NCBI GenBank assembly: GCA_028671895.1
Contig: JAPMAC010000221.1
Span: forward strand, 9,936,001-10,000,000
From: Oenanthe sinensis
Lineage: Eukaryota; Streptophyta; Magnoliopsida; Apiales; Apiaceae
Direction: 5' to 3'
Length of the DNA stretch: 64,000 nucleotides
Position 1 is the first letter of the stretch, and each line of letters begins with the position of its first letter. The translations under genes and the position numbers were made by a program. Below the pieces are notes generated by a model. The model was not told where the DNA came from. It did no database searches and worked only from the letters and a program-made list of their open reading frames with translations. This document shows, piece by piece, positions 1-11,810 of this stretch.

Positions 1-1540
1 GAGTGTGTGACTAAGGTACCGTGGTTAATTGGACACTGTTACTGGGACGCGTTTTAGCAATACCACACTTAATGTTGATTGGATCTAAAATTAATACCTT
101 ATTTTATCTTAATTACATGCAGTCATTTGTAGATTTTATGCCCAAAATAAGAGAAAATAAAGTTAGCTTTAATCCTGATAATTTATTCCTCGCAACTGGT
201 GCAACTTAACCAATGAGGCACTCATGTTCTGTCTTGCCTTACAAGACTTGTGGACGTTTTACTCCTTCCTACACCTTACTATCCTGGATCTATGTAAATT
301 ACAATCCTCATTTTCTCCATGTTTTCTATTTAATCACCTCCCGGGTAAAACTTTTAAATATCATTTAAATAATATTTAAATATGAGAATTTACCCGAGCC
401 CCGTGCCTTGCACATGTTGTAATGCTAGTTGAGTTAGAGAGAAAACAATCTTCAGATTTATAATTAGAGATCCGGGTACTTGATCATACATGTAATCGTA
501 TATTTGAGATCTACACGATATTGTCTTAATGATACCAAATTTGCAATGATCCGAAAAGTTTCATATTTAGGAAGTTTGAGGAAAGCTTGATTCTTAAATT
601 ATAATTTGGGAAGTTTCAAATTTGGGTTATTAGTTTTAAAAAATAGCAAGGTAATTATTTTTGAGATTTTCGGTTGTTAGTTTCTAAAAATAGAAATGTA
701 ATTATTTTGAGATTCTTGGAGTTTAAATTCATTTTTAATGGATTTTGGATTTTATTAGTTTGTAAAAATTAGGGTTCCATCACCATTGTATAATTCCTTA
801 CGATTATCATATCGTTAACATATACCAATATGTTAATTTGAATCTTCCTTTTTCACAATGTAAATGAAGAATAATTAGATCAAGATTGTTTAAACCCGTA
901 TTTCTTCAAAATTGTAGTCAATTTCGCAAATCAGCATATGGACGCTTGCCTCAACCCATACAACGATTCTTTCATTCTACACACCACGTTGGGCTACTTT
1001 TTTTCAAATCTTTGGAGGTATTTTCATATATACTTCTTCTTCTAAATTAGCGTACAAAAACGCATTATACACATTCATTTGGTGTATTTCCCAATTTTTA
1101 ATAGCTACAACTATCAGAAAAGTTCAAAAAATTACCATCTTTGTACGAGAACAAATGTCTCATTGTAGTTATTAGTTAATTCCATCCATCTGATGATTAC
1201 CATCATGCTTCACTGCCTCCTTGAAATTTCGAAGAGGTTTTACTGCGGTTGTTGATACTATGTATTTTTTATGATTATCTGAAAATCGTTCACAACTTAC
1301 AAAATATGAGATATGATAAGGTGTGCCTGAGAAAGCCGATGAAGAAGATGAACTTTCAAAAAACCCTCTTTTTTTCATGATTGTATGTGTCACAAGCCCA
1401 TTACACTTGGAGTTTGGATTATTATTTTTCTTGTTCCTTTCCCAAGCTCTGTTAATTCATCACCCATACACACCTCCCCTTCTTCAACATGAAGTATTAT
1501 ATACTCACCCTAGACCCAATAATTTGTTCTATAAGTGTAG
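1..1540. other. AT-rich intergenic DNA, no gene recognised
   Basis: The open frames here are short and resemble no family I know. One local structure is visible at about 340-402, where CCCGGGTAAA and TTTACCCGAG form a stem around an AT-rich loop. It is followed by a GC-rich tail (CCCGTGCCTTGCAC) of the kind seen at ends of small transposons. No promoter, RNA gene or splice-supported exon was found. Confidence 0.5.
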
Positions 1541-2721
1541 GTGTCCTAGATGCAATATATTATAGTTTTAGAAATATTATTTATGACGTTATGTTTTATT
1601 TGATTATTCAATATAATTTATTATGTCTTCATTTACTGCGATATAAATGTTAGCGTAATAAATGTCATTAAAAATTTGATACAAATTATATAGTTCCAAG
1701 TATTTGACTTAAAATGAGATAATATAATTTATGTGTATCATATTCTTAAAGATCCTTATTTTAGTATTATTATTAGTTAGGATAATAATAATGCATCAAG
1801 ATTAGTATATTGATTGACATATGACCACGTCTCTTTGGTCGTAATTAAATATAAGGATACTAAAGTCAATGCATATGTACACGTAAGAGTATAGTATATT
1901 GGACGGACCCATCATGAGAATCTATATAAAAAATTATAATTGTGTCATAAGTAATTATCATAGTGATAATGGTGTAATAATCTGCATACCTGAAGTCATT
2001 TTATTTCCACACAAGAATTAATTACTTTGATTCCATCCAAAGTTACCTTTAATCGGGTAGTGATAAAGATGGACATTGAGTATATTATGAATCGTGTGAG
2101 AAATATGAATGATTTAGGTGATATTTAACTTTTTTTATGAGTTATATTATTGGTCTCTTGTTTGAAAAAGACTCTGAAATACATGGTCGTGCTCAAATAT
2201 TGATTTATTTAAAATAGTTTACTCATCGATCAAGAAAATAAATATTGAATTATGAAGAGAATGACACAATCCATGCCTTGAGTTTAATATATATATATCA
2301 AGGGTAAATTATTATATTACATGAAACATTAGTCATAAAAGTTTTAATCGAATCACCGATTTATTATTATTACTTAGATAGTAATGATGTATTATTAGAT
2401 TCCGCTCATTGTTTATAATTTTATTAGCAAATAATAAATTATTGTCAACATAATAATAACCTATAGGGTCACACACATAGAACATTTAAAAGGATAATTA
2501 AATTAAATTATGAATTTAGATTAATTATATATTATTTCAAATTTATTTAATGTATTAGTTAAGTTAGACTTAATTAATTAAATACATAATTTATATTTAA
2601 TATATAATATCTAATGAGATTAGGACTTAGGAAGCCTATATCTGATTGGGGTTTAGAAACCCAAATTTCATCTCTATATAAATACATTAAGATATTTTTT
2701 TCTCTAGTTGAATTATATTAA

Positions 2722-2920
2722 GAGAAATGCTAGAGTCCCAAAATTATTTTCCAAAAAAGTTTCCAAAAAACACTTGTCTAATTTTAATCGGTTGTTAAAA
2801 CAATAAATGAAATGGACCCCTTGTGCATTCATATTAACACACGAATTTAAAAAATTCATTATGCCACGTCACTATTGTCACATCGTTTTGGGAATATTTT
2901 TTGAGTCTCTAGTATTATTT
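2722..2920. mobile_element. MULE-type MITE, copy 1
   Basis: A 199-bp non-coding element flanked by a perfect 9-bp direct repeat TTATATTAA (2713-2721 and 2921-2929), the target-duplication size of Mutator-like elements. Its ends are imperfect inverted repeats around AAATGCTAGAGTC and GAGTCTCTAGTATT. The interior has no coding capacity. It is a relative of the MITE at 2951. Confidence 0.85.
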
Positions 2921-2950
2921 TTATATTAATAAGCTCTTATAATAGACAAA

Positions 2951-3152
2951 GAAAAATGTTAGAGACCCCAAAAATTATCCCAAAATTTATACCAAATGCT
3001 GAGTTGTCATCTGTATAATTGGTAAGTTTCCTATAATAATATGAGACCCCGCGTGCATACATATGCGCCCACAAATTAAAAAAAAGACACGTATCATACC
3101 ACATCATTTGGTAAAAAAATTGGGACAATTTTTTGGATCCCTAACATAACTC
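2951..3152. mobile_element. MULE-type MITE, copy 2
   Basis: A 202-bp element flanked by a perfect 9-bp direct repeat ATAGACAAA (2942-2950 and 3153-3161). Its terminal inverted repeats (AATGTTAGAGACCCC and GGATCCCTAACAT) resemble those of the MITE at 2722. Taking out one duplication each leaves a short continuous host sequence, so the two insertions were independent events close together. Confidence 0.87.
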
Positions 3153-3480
3153 ATAGACAAAACCCTAGCTCTCTCTCAAAAGAGACCAAGTGAGAGAGAG
3201 ACTAAGAATTAATAGAGAAAAAAGAAGGATGAATCAATCATGGCTAGTACCAGCTCCGAGGAAATTGTCTCCGACGTTCGTCTGAATATCGATAAGAACG
3301 TATATCGTAAGTGGTGTACGTGGTGATTCAAGTTTGGACCTTTATAATTCATTGATTATTAAAACTTCATTTAAGGTAAAAATCTATTATCTGAATTAAA
3401 TATCATGTTTCGCATGAATCCTACATTTGAGGTTTCCCCTATTTTTTATATATTTTTTTCCGCTGCGTTTGTGACTCGAA

Positions 3481-4881
3481 ACTCAACTTATTCCTCATCT
3501 GACCTTGTGTTTATTATATATCAAATAAACCCGCACAGATCTTGAAAAATTCTCAACAATTGTTAAAAATTAGGAAGCCCGCATGAAGAATAAGTCTCGT
3601 TATTGGGCCCTTATAAATCACAATGCACGAGTATTACACTTCTTATTTCGTTAAAAATATCATATTTTTCAGCAAGAACACATGTATTTTGTAAATAAAA
3701 ATACAACTAAAAACTAAATTATGCATTTCGAGAAAAAAAATAGTAATAAAATGTTTACAGTGTTATGTAAGTATATATCATATTAATTCTTTTTGGAGAA
3801 CTAATTCTTGTTTGAGTCTAACTTTTATTATAAAATAATATTATAAAAAATGATGAAATATGAAAATGTTTGAAGCATCTTTTGAGGTAAAATTTTATAA
3901 TGATCGGAGCTGAATGTTAATGGGTGCCAAAGTAAAAGATCAATACCAGCTTTTGCTTCTGATTAATGTTTAAAAGGTATTGCACTTACCAACGTAAATG
4001 GTACTACTGTACTAGTAAATGAAAGTTTTAAGTCCACAGTTGTTGACTTTTAATATGTAGGTCACGAGTCATGTGATAGAGGTTAAATGTGCACCTAACA
4101 TTTAGTGCAATAATTTACACATTAAAACAGAATATCTGGCCATTCTAAGTGTTTGTTTGCTTGATAATTGGAAGTGATTTTCTATGAAACCCGTATTTAT
4201 CATACAAGTTGAATAAAGAAATAGAAAAATGTGTTTAATTAATACGTAGAAATTAACTTTCTACAAGATTTGCAAGTTACTGAGGAATAAACAACTTCCT
4301 ATAATATATGAGTTTCTGTAATATATAAGTATCGAAAGTTCCCTGAAATTTATATTTCCCTTATTAACACTAACTAAACAACTTTTTTTAAAATTTACTT
4401 TCCAGATATTTGAACTTCCATATATTTTAAAGGTAACCAAACCACCTCTAAATTAGTGAGCTTATTTCAATGTACAAGTTAACGGCCTTGACGCTGATTT
4501 ACCAAACCTTGTCAAATCGTAACCGCACATTTGATTTTTTTGGTTGAAAATTCTGGGGGCTTATCAAAGTTCTCTCTTACCCCTCTTTATTTGCAGGTCC
4601 ATTTTAAGAAAATTATATTTGTTAAAAAATATTATTAAACAATTTTTTAAAAAATGTTTTTAATTATTATCTTCAAAAATAAGAATTTAATTAAGTTTTA
4701 AATAAGTCAAATCTTAAAAATAATAATTATAGAAATCTTTTTTAAAAATTATCCTTACATTTATTTTGAAAATTGAATATATATTTGGATTTTTTTTTTG
4801 AAAATAGACGGAATAAGTATTTTATTGATATTTATTTCGCACTTCACCTCAAATTGAAACCTAAATTAATGTATGACCCTC
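3481..4881. other. AT-rich intergenic DNA, nothing recognised
   Basis: No reading frame with family resemblance, no RNA gene and no bounded transposon was seen. Confidence 0.5.
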
Positions 4882-5528
4882 TAGGACTGCGCAACTTTCC
4901 GGTCAGAACCTGTAAATTGGACCAGACCGGGTCTTTTGATCCAAAGACCGGACCGAATATATCTGGTTCAGTCTCTGGTCCATAAAATCAAAAAAATCCG
5001 GTCTTCAGTCCGGTCCAAATCCTGAAAAAACCAAAACCGGATTATATATATAAGTATATTTATTTTATTTTATACATTAAATTATTTAATTTAAGGATAA
5101 AATGTTAGAATTTATAGTAATTTAATCATTCAAAATATCGTAGAATAAAGTATATATGATAATAGTAATCAATATAATAAATTAAATAATAAATTTATTT
5201 AGTCTATATATTTAAAAATGAAAATTATATATATAAATATATAAGAGATATATTTATTATTAAATATATATTAATTTTTAAAATAATTTTTATTTTTTGT
5301 ACTTAGTATATAAATAAAATGCTATATATATAATGTATATGTATAATAATAATAATAATAATAATAATTAACCTGTCCATATAGGTCCGGTTCCGATCCG
5401 ATCCGGTTTTACCGGTCCGGTCCTAAAGATCGATTATAACTGGTCCGGTCTCCGATTCACACATTTAAAATTTTCCTGTTTTCGATCTCGTTCGAGTCGG
5501 TCCAGTTTTCACCCTTTGTGCAGCCGTA
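4882..5528. mobile_element. hAT-like non-autonomous element (old)
   Basis: The two sides carry many inverted copies of GGTCCGG / CCGGACC (about 4900-5040 and 5380-5515) around an AT-rich core, the usual look of hAT subterminal repeats. The proposed ends TAGGACTGCGCAA and TTGTGCAGCCGTA are imperfect inverted repeats. No matching 8-bp target duplication remains, so the ends are tentative. There are no coding domains. An (AAT)n run lies at 5344-5369. Confidence 0.55.
5344..5369. repeat. (AAT)n microsatellite
   Basis: About eight copies of AAT in the core of the hAT-like element. Confidence 0.9.
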
Positions 5529-6206
5529 ACCATTGAATTTTTATACACGTTTCAATTTTGTGTTTGCCTAAATTTTATTACAATAATTAAAATACACACA
5601 CATATGTATGTATAAATTTAGAAGTCAACTTTAAAAAGTAAGTTATTTTCATCATATTCAACTTTATTAAATCGTTTTTATATTATTTTTAAATTTCATT
5701 CTTGTGAATAAAATTTATATTATATTTTGAGATTTACGGGATTTATTTTATGTACTAGATTCGGAGGACTTAAGTGTTGGGTCTAAACGTAAGTCACTAA
5801 GTGTGGTTCGATAGGGCCACCCGATTCAAAACTTAGATTTTATTTTGAATAAATAGGCTTATAGCCCTTATAAAATTTTTGGGATGAGTCCGAGATAACA
5901 AAGAATAAACTCATTATCACTTAGGCTATATAATCATAAGTGGACGAATAAGTAGCAACGTTTAGATTTCTCTTAATCTAGCTAAATGTACAAAAAATGG
6001 CATACGCCATATTTGCCAATGGTTAAATTATTTTTGCTTAGAGGCATACAAGAAAGTGCCAGAACAAGTACTCAATTATTTCATTTGTCGCACGAATAAG
6101 ACTTCACTTGACCCAATTAAATAATTATCCACCACATCATATTCATGCAAATTATCAAACCTCAACCATCAATAGTTGAGCACAAACACAAATACACCAC
6201 AGAGAA
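5529..6206. other. Upstream region of the small membrane-protein gene
   Basis: Presumed promoter and leader of the gene at 6266. I see no convincing TATA box. Only the CA microsatellite directly before the gene stands out. Confidence 0.4.
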
Positions 6207-6212
6207 ACACAC

Positions 6213-6232
6213 TCACACACACACACACACAC
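6213..6232 (+). repeat. (AC)n microsatellite in presumed 5' UTR
   Basis: About nine AC units some 35 bp before the ATG of the membrane-protein gene, followed by GCTAGCTAGCTAG-type repeats at 6245-6256. It probably lies in the transcribed leader. Confidence 0.85.
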
Positions 6233-6265
6233 TGTGTGGTCATCTAGCTAGCTAGCTCTGTTCTA

Positions 6266-6637
6266 ATGGCTTCATCAACAACATCAAGCATAGAGCAATG
6301 GTACCTTAAAGCAGCAATAATAGTTGCATGTTCAGTCCTTGGTTACTTAGTTTATGATGCTATAATGTCCACTGCTGCTGAGCTTCTGCAAAGGTTGTTG
6401 ATAATTTCTCCTCTGCTCCTGGTTTTTCTAGTTCATTTGCTTTCGACACCGAACAAGGTTACCATTTCGGTTCCTGGTTCGGAGCCTGATGCGATTTACG
6501 GGGCCGGAGGCTCACCTTGGGGGATTGCTATGTTGCTTCTCTTGCTATATTTTCTCATCATGTATCAGCCTTCATTCAATGCCCTTGTTTTCTACATTTT
6601 TATGACCATTGTAACGCTTAGGGTAGTGCTGTATTAG
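6266..6637 (+). CDS. Small plant membrane protein, 123 aa, function unknown
   Basis: A single-exon gene for a protein of 123 residues. The start MASSTTSSIEQWYLKAA is a soluble polar tip followed by a hydrophobic segment (about residues 15-35). A second hydrophobic stretch (about 40-58) ends before a short polar loop with VPGSEPDAIYGAGGSPWG (about 70-86), and a third, long one (about 87-122) runs to the end. Three membrane passes and a glycine-rich loop fit the short uncharacterised transmembrane proteins annotated in many dicot genomes. I do not know a function. The frame is uninterrupted, has clearly higher GC than its flanks, and begins at the first ATG after a CA-repeat leader. An AT-rich 3' region follows. 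It is the only intact host gene on the + strand here. Confidence 0.85.
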   Translation: MASSTTSSIEQWYLKAAIIVACSVLGYLVYDAIMSTAAELLQRLLIISPLLLVFLVHLLSTPNKVTISVPGSEPDAIYGAGGSPWGIAMLLLLLYFLIMYQPSFNALVFYIFMTIVTLRVVLY

Positions 6638-6639
6638 TA

Positions 6640-7984
6640 AGTTTTTGGTGTAACTTTCTGCTGTGAACTTAATTAATTAAGTACAATGTTGTTATGTATA
6701 TGGTGAACTTAAGTGTAATGTTGTTACAAATATGTTGCATGTATTGTTCCGATTCTTAAATGCTATGTGTTCCCAACTTGAGACAAAAGGATTGTCGTTA
6801 ATTGGTTCTTCATCATCTTCCTCTGTTTCCATCATGTGGCTAACCTTGCTGTTTTACTGTTGAGTTACTAACTAACACAAAGGCTAGATGTGACTGAATT
6901 GATAGGAAACAAATGTCGTACCAGTGCACAAGACTACTACATCTGCGTATCATTAATTTACGTAATTAATCTTTACGATACTTAATAGTAGATTATATAA
7001 TAACCATTCTTCAGTCTCCCATCATTGTGTTTGATGGCAAGATGCAAGTAGATGAAGTCATATAGACATAGTTATGTAATTATTCTTGTTGTTTTAGGAG
7101 TAAAATAAAACTACATTAGTCTTGATTTGAATATTTGGTAAAGACAGCAGTATTGTAGATATCCGTACACATATGGTGGCCCTTTCTAGCACACATTCAC
7201 CAGGACTAGGAGGAGCCAAAAGAAAGAAACAAAGCCATGTGATCTCTGAAATGTTACTGAAGACACTGCTTATAGTAGACGTACGACTTGCCAAATGCCA
7301 ATGCAATATGTTTTATGTGACCAGGGGTCGGCCCCATGGGCACAGCATGGTTTAATCCACCTGAAATATTTACAAACCAGTGACCAACATTTTTATATTT
7401 TATTTATTTTATACTCATGAGAGTATGTCATAGCAATTTATTGTATATATAATAATAAAATAATAATTAACATTATCTACTTTAATGTGTATTCGCAAAC
7501 CATAAAATTGCTACTGACTGACTGCTACCAAGTAGATATATATAAGCAATGTTTGCAGGACTAGCATGAGTTGCATGCAATTTTACATATAATTATGAGA
7601 TGCATGAGTTCAAGCTTGACTTTTAAGCCTTTATCACATGTTAACTGAGTATAAGCATTTTAGATCTAGATGTATCAGAATCTTTCTTTGTCCTTATAAA
7701 TGGACACATGCACAAAGCTGAGTTAGATCTGCAGAATCTTTCTTTGTTTTTTTCATCGCCTTTTTGTGCCCTTGTCAGTCCATTTTAATTTTTAAATAGT
7801 TTGGTTTTTTCCCTAAGAATTCGGACACCGGAGGCTGACAAATATACAAATTTGTTTAAACCATACACCGAAGCTCCGGTGAAATCAGAATTGTTCTGAG
7901 TTGGGACTGTCATTCATATACATTTTGTCGATACTATTAGTTGGGATGGTCAAGAAGATGTAACTGTAAACTGTTTCCTACTAT
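6640..7984. other. 3' region and intergenic DNA
   Basis: Probable 3' UTR of the membrane-protein gene to about 6770, then AT-rich DNA. Two overlapping short open frames near 7094-7355, one on each strand, show no family resemblance. From about 7900 the sequence approaches the MTP8-like pseudogene. Confidence 0.5.
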
Positions 7985-9690
7985 TTGTTTCAACTTGGGT
8001 AATCGCTCAATTTTTATCTGTAGGTTTTCTGCTATAAAATGAGCTTCTTTCAATGCCAATTCTCCTGGAAGGTCATTGTTTACCTATTATGAGGGGGAGG
8101 CAACATAAAATTCATCTGAGTAAACAAAATGAAACGGAGTGCAAAATAATCTTAGAATATAAAAGAATGAAACCCGGAAGCTCTAGACCTGCTATTATAC
8201 ACCGTTCCACAATAAATGGCGTTTTATAAAAAATAAAAGTCAAACTGATTCTACTTTGACCACTAATTAATAATTATTATGAGAAAATTATAAAAAATAT
8301 ATCATCAAAAAGTATATGTCATTAACTATTAGATTTAATTTTTATTTTTGTAAAAATATAAATTAATAATATTTAATTTACGGTCAAAGTTAAATAGATT
8401 TGATTTGTGAAATTTATAAAACGTCACTTTTTATGGAACGGAGTAATAATCATTCCTGATTCTTGGATGAGGCTTTAGACTCTAACTGCATTTCCCAGAA
8501 CAGTTCCTGGCCAGTTTATGGTGTATATATTTTGAGGATAATAGCACCAAACGCGTTGATCCACTAGTAAATTTGTCACCAAGTACAGCTGCAATGACAC
8601 CATCGAAATAGTGATCCTCCATAACTGGAGCAGGGGAATTACACTAGTAAATGTTATAGTTAGGGAGGTTTAAGGTTAACCGAGCGACGAGCGACGAGCT
8701 CGGCTATGTTGATTCCTGATCTGTATGGAACTATGTTTAAGGTTTAAGTTTAACAGAGTGGCTTTTGCAGTAAAGCCACAGGGAAAGTTTTACGCCAATT
8801 GCAGTTAGCATTACTGTGTACAGCCATAGTAATTGATTCGAGTTCATTTTCTGAAAAGGATAATTTTTTATCAGATAGGTACGGCTTAGATCAAAACATC
8901 AAAACCTGGAAAATAAATTTTCAACAAGACAAATCCCCTGCAAAAGAATATCTTTCAACTGAAGAGATGGATTTCCATACAAAATAGTCTTAAAATCTAA
9001 AACAGTGAGTTTACTGAACTAGGACTAAAACAGATATTAATTGGTAAAAGCAGAATCTTAGATGTAGGCTAAGAAAAAGGAGATGCACAACCACAAACAA
9101 AATAGGGCACACTTAAAGAAACAGGAAGAGGGAACATCACCAAACTTAATGCGATGCTGTTAATCTTTAGGAAAAATGTCAAGAACATGCGATAATACAG
9201 GGATAATTAACTAGCATAACCGACTTCTACAGAGTACAACTTTTCCCAGGTTCAACTGTGACAAGTAATCAACGAGAGCAACTAAGGCCTATCAAATACT
9301 TTGGCATTCAAGAAGTCTGAGTAGTTCTACAGAAGCATACTGAACAACTAAAGAACTACTAGCCTGATGACTTCTATGTTACTTCAAAGATCACATAAAT
9401 TACGAAGTAACATTTTAAAGTTTCACCATTAAGCTTCATTCTTTCAATTTTATCTTACCTTACATCGGAGTAAGTAATAAAGAAAAATAAAGCAATCGAG
9501 AAGTGCATCATAAGAAGCTAATACATAACAAAAATTTAACAACACTTGCAACCAAGCAGAGAGTAGACTGTCTAAACTTCAAACGTAACATGGTGATAGA
9601 GCAAACTGACATACCAATTATTCCTACTGGGAGCTGGCTCTACCCTAAGCTTCCCAATAGGACATCTACATGTGTTTATGTTTAAAAATA
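7985..9690 (-). pseudogene. Degenerate intron-containing copy of MTP8
   Basis: Aligned by eye, this region follows the intact MTP8 gene at 28221-31446 in the same order, introns included. About 7985-8092 matches exon 7, 8490-8615 exon 5, 8760-8905 exon 4 and 9615-9690 part of exon 3. Intron 3 matches too: near 9050-9100 the stretch GGAGATGCAC and its surroundings equal 29400-29450. Exons 1, 2 and 6 are absent. A Stowaway-like MITE at 8200-8443 sits where exon 6 should be. The exon 5 donor has lost its GT and the exons carry indels, so no transporter can be made. Because introns are kept, it arose by DNA duplication, not by retrotransposition. Confidence 0.85.
8200..8443. mobile_element. Mariner/Stowaway-type MITE
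   Basis: A 244-bp AT-rich element between TA dinucleotides (8198-8199, 8444-8445). The ends CACCGTTCCACAATAAATGG and TTTTTATGGAACGGAG are imperfect inverted repeats, and internal AAAACGTCACTT mirrors AATGGCGTTTT. It lies inside the MTP8 pseudogene. Confidence 0.75.
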
Positions 9691-10042
9691 GCCTGGACTT
9701 GCTGTGAGGACTTCTACCTCTGGTTCAACTGTACAAGCTATGTTTTGTAATTTATATAAAAAATACCTCAGAGAATATGAGTACTACAGGGTAAAAACCA
9801 GGCATACATGCATATACACACTAAAATCTGAAATCTGCCAAAACACTTTCACCCATATTAATAAAACACACATACACATACATGCACATACAAACTACAA
9901 ATCTCCCAAAACACTAGTACTCCCATATGGATAAAACACATGCGCGCACACACACACTAGCACTTCGAACAATTCTAAGTCGTTCTTTCCCAATTAGATC
10001 GGCCTCTCATATGGTCATACTTCCACCCAAAAATTCAAGCAG
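9691..10042. other. Intergenic DNA with CA-rich tract
   Basis: Sequence similar to MTP8 stops here. A degenerate CA-rich run (about 9855-9957) precedes the 3' end of the F-box gene. Nothing else was recognised. Confidence 0.5.
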
Positions 10043-11516
10043 CTAATCAAACCAATAAAGTTGTGCTTCTGAGGATTTTCTAGGTAAGTGCAAGAACTTT
10101 CGTTTAATCTTCAATTTTTCCTTGAAAGTACTCACTGTTGAGCTGCAGAAAAGTGACATCTCTCGAAGTGATGGGGAAGATGCAAGTAAAATCTTTGTTA
10201 TAAGAAGCACAGATCTTGAACCTACTACACCATATATTTCCACAGTCAGAAGTTGGTCTAATAACACGTCCTTCCAGTCTATTGATTCCAAGTGACGTTC
10301 AATTGTTGATTTTTCAGGATTTGAACTCTTCACATCAAATTTCTACATGCAAAAATAATTTAATGTAAGCTTACAACAAATAAATATATTAAAAAAAATA
10401 GAGATCTAGTTCTCACCAGTATTAATTCGAGTACTTGCAAGTTGGGAAGATTTCTGATTAAGCAAAGACTTTTTGAAATCCGACCCAAGTTATATCGCAA
10501 TTGAGACAAATTCAACCTCTTCAAGTTCACCATTTTTGTTGCAAGTGCCTTCAACAAAGAGGGATCTGGTTCCAAAATCTGTATATATAATTAATACATT
10601 GTAAGACAAAAACTAGCATAATTTGATACACAACTACACAAAATATGCAACTAAGAGAAAAAATTAAAAAAAAAAAAAGATTAGTTGAACCGTCACGTTA
10701 CCTTAAGGGTGGAGTCATGGAGGAGAAGGCTATGGATACTTGGACAATTGCTAAGAAGCTTGATCAAATTGACAGATTTACTCATGTTGATATCTGTGGC
10801 GGGCAGTACGAGAACAAAGAGCTGCAATTGTTTTGTATTTTCGAGCCATCGCCAACCTATTGTTGAACTTCGATTGATAACTAGCCTTTTGAGATTGTTG
10901 CTATTGGTCAAGTCCAAATGTTCAATGCCAGTGCATCCGTGCAAGTCCAGATCCTTAAGTATGGTCCCGAATGATATATGAGCAGATATCGAAATATTGT
11001 GAAGGGCAACACTAATCAGATTAGCGAAACATACAGATTCATGGGGGGGACTCAATATCCAGTTAAGTCTTAACCCTCTCAAATTTGCAAAATCAAAAAA
11101 ATAGGAGGGAATTAAGGAGGCCTCATTTTCCGAATTATCAAGTTTTAGCACCCTAACACCCTGCTTTGATAAGTGCTGAATCCATTGATGGATATGATGG
11201 TTGTGAAGTTTCGGTGGGATGTAGATTTCAATGTTTAAAATGGTGCCACTGTGGATCGAGAAAATCATGTCAACTAGGGCTGAAAATGCAGATAGGTGTG
11301 CTTCTTCATTTTTCTTACTAATCACTTGCAAGAAAAACAGTTTATCGAAAGATAGGCATTGTTCCATAAATTTCTCCAAGCTTTCGACAAAAGACTTGTT
11401 CTTGCCGCATCATGAACTGGCATACGATCTAGGATCAAATGTTTCAACACCACGGGCAAGTTGCTAATCCTATCATCATCATGTGACGGAGACACACTCG
11501 ACATGCTACCCTGCAT
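10043..11516 (-). pseudogene. F-box/LRR/FBD protein gene with one frameshift
   Basis: Family role (established): F-box proteins recruit substrates to SCF ubiquitin ligases. Three exons are visible: 10702-11516, 10417-10578 and 10043-10342, all joined in phase 0 at GT/AG sites. The N-terminus carries the F-box (DDRISNLPVVLKHLILDRMP, then ARTSLLSKAWRNLW). The rest has LRR-like repeats (KLDNSE, LRGLRLN, DLHGCTGIEHLDL, RLNLSQLRYNL, NLQVLELI) and an FBD-like tail ending SPSLREM...AQLYWF. Just after the F-box, near 11345-11375, the frame shifts: the F-box frame hits a stop at 11322 while the LRR frame is open upstream to 11379. A single small indel explains it. The gene is either recently inactivated or carries a sequencing error; the rest is well preserved. 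A second possible ATG is at 11504. Confidence 0.75.
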
Positions 11517-11589
11517 GAATGAAATGTATTTATTATAAAATGTCTAACACGCATGCAGCATGCTGTTAATTAACACAATTACACTAATA

Positions 11590-11810
11590 TGTTAAAATTT
11601 ATGTTTTATTTTATAATTAGTAACTGGTCTTTTAAGACTTGACCGATCTTAGGTGGCTTGTTATTTGATGCTCACTATGATCATTAGAGTATGTTAATGG
11701 ATAACTTTCTTTGATCAAAAAGAGTATTGGTCGGTCGTTGAATCATGTGTGGTAACACCTGTTGTTGCCGAAACTAAGAAGATTTAGAACATTAACACTT
11801 GTTACTGGTG
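11590..11810. other. Short flank before the copia remnant
   Basis: AT-rich DNA upstream of the F-box gene and of the first decayed copia copy. Nothing was recognised. Confidence 0.4.

Larger units (their letters stand above)
1541..3480 (+). repeat. Decayed LTR-like repeat, boundaries uncertain
   Basis: The stretch has LTR character: an AT-rich body without frames, then near 3166-3305 a leader-like part with the AAAACCCTAGCTCTCTC type common in plant retrotransposon R/U5 regions, and a CTTCCGCTGC-like tail near 3460. It is split by two MULE MITEs at 2722 and 2951. A possible 5' end is TGTCCTAGATGC near 1541. I could not find a matching target-site duplication or coding domains, so ends and superfamily are inference. 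Confidence 0.35.

Noticed and set aside
1172..1565. Overlapping open frames on both strands
   Set aside because: No family resemblance, mutual shadows, and no splice or promoter context.
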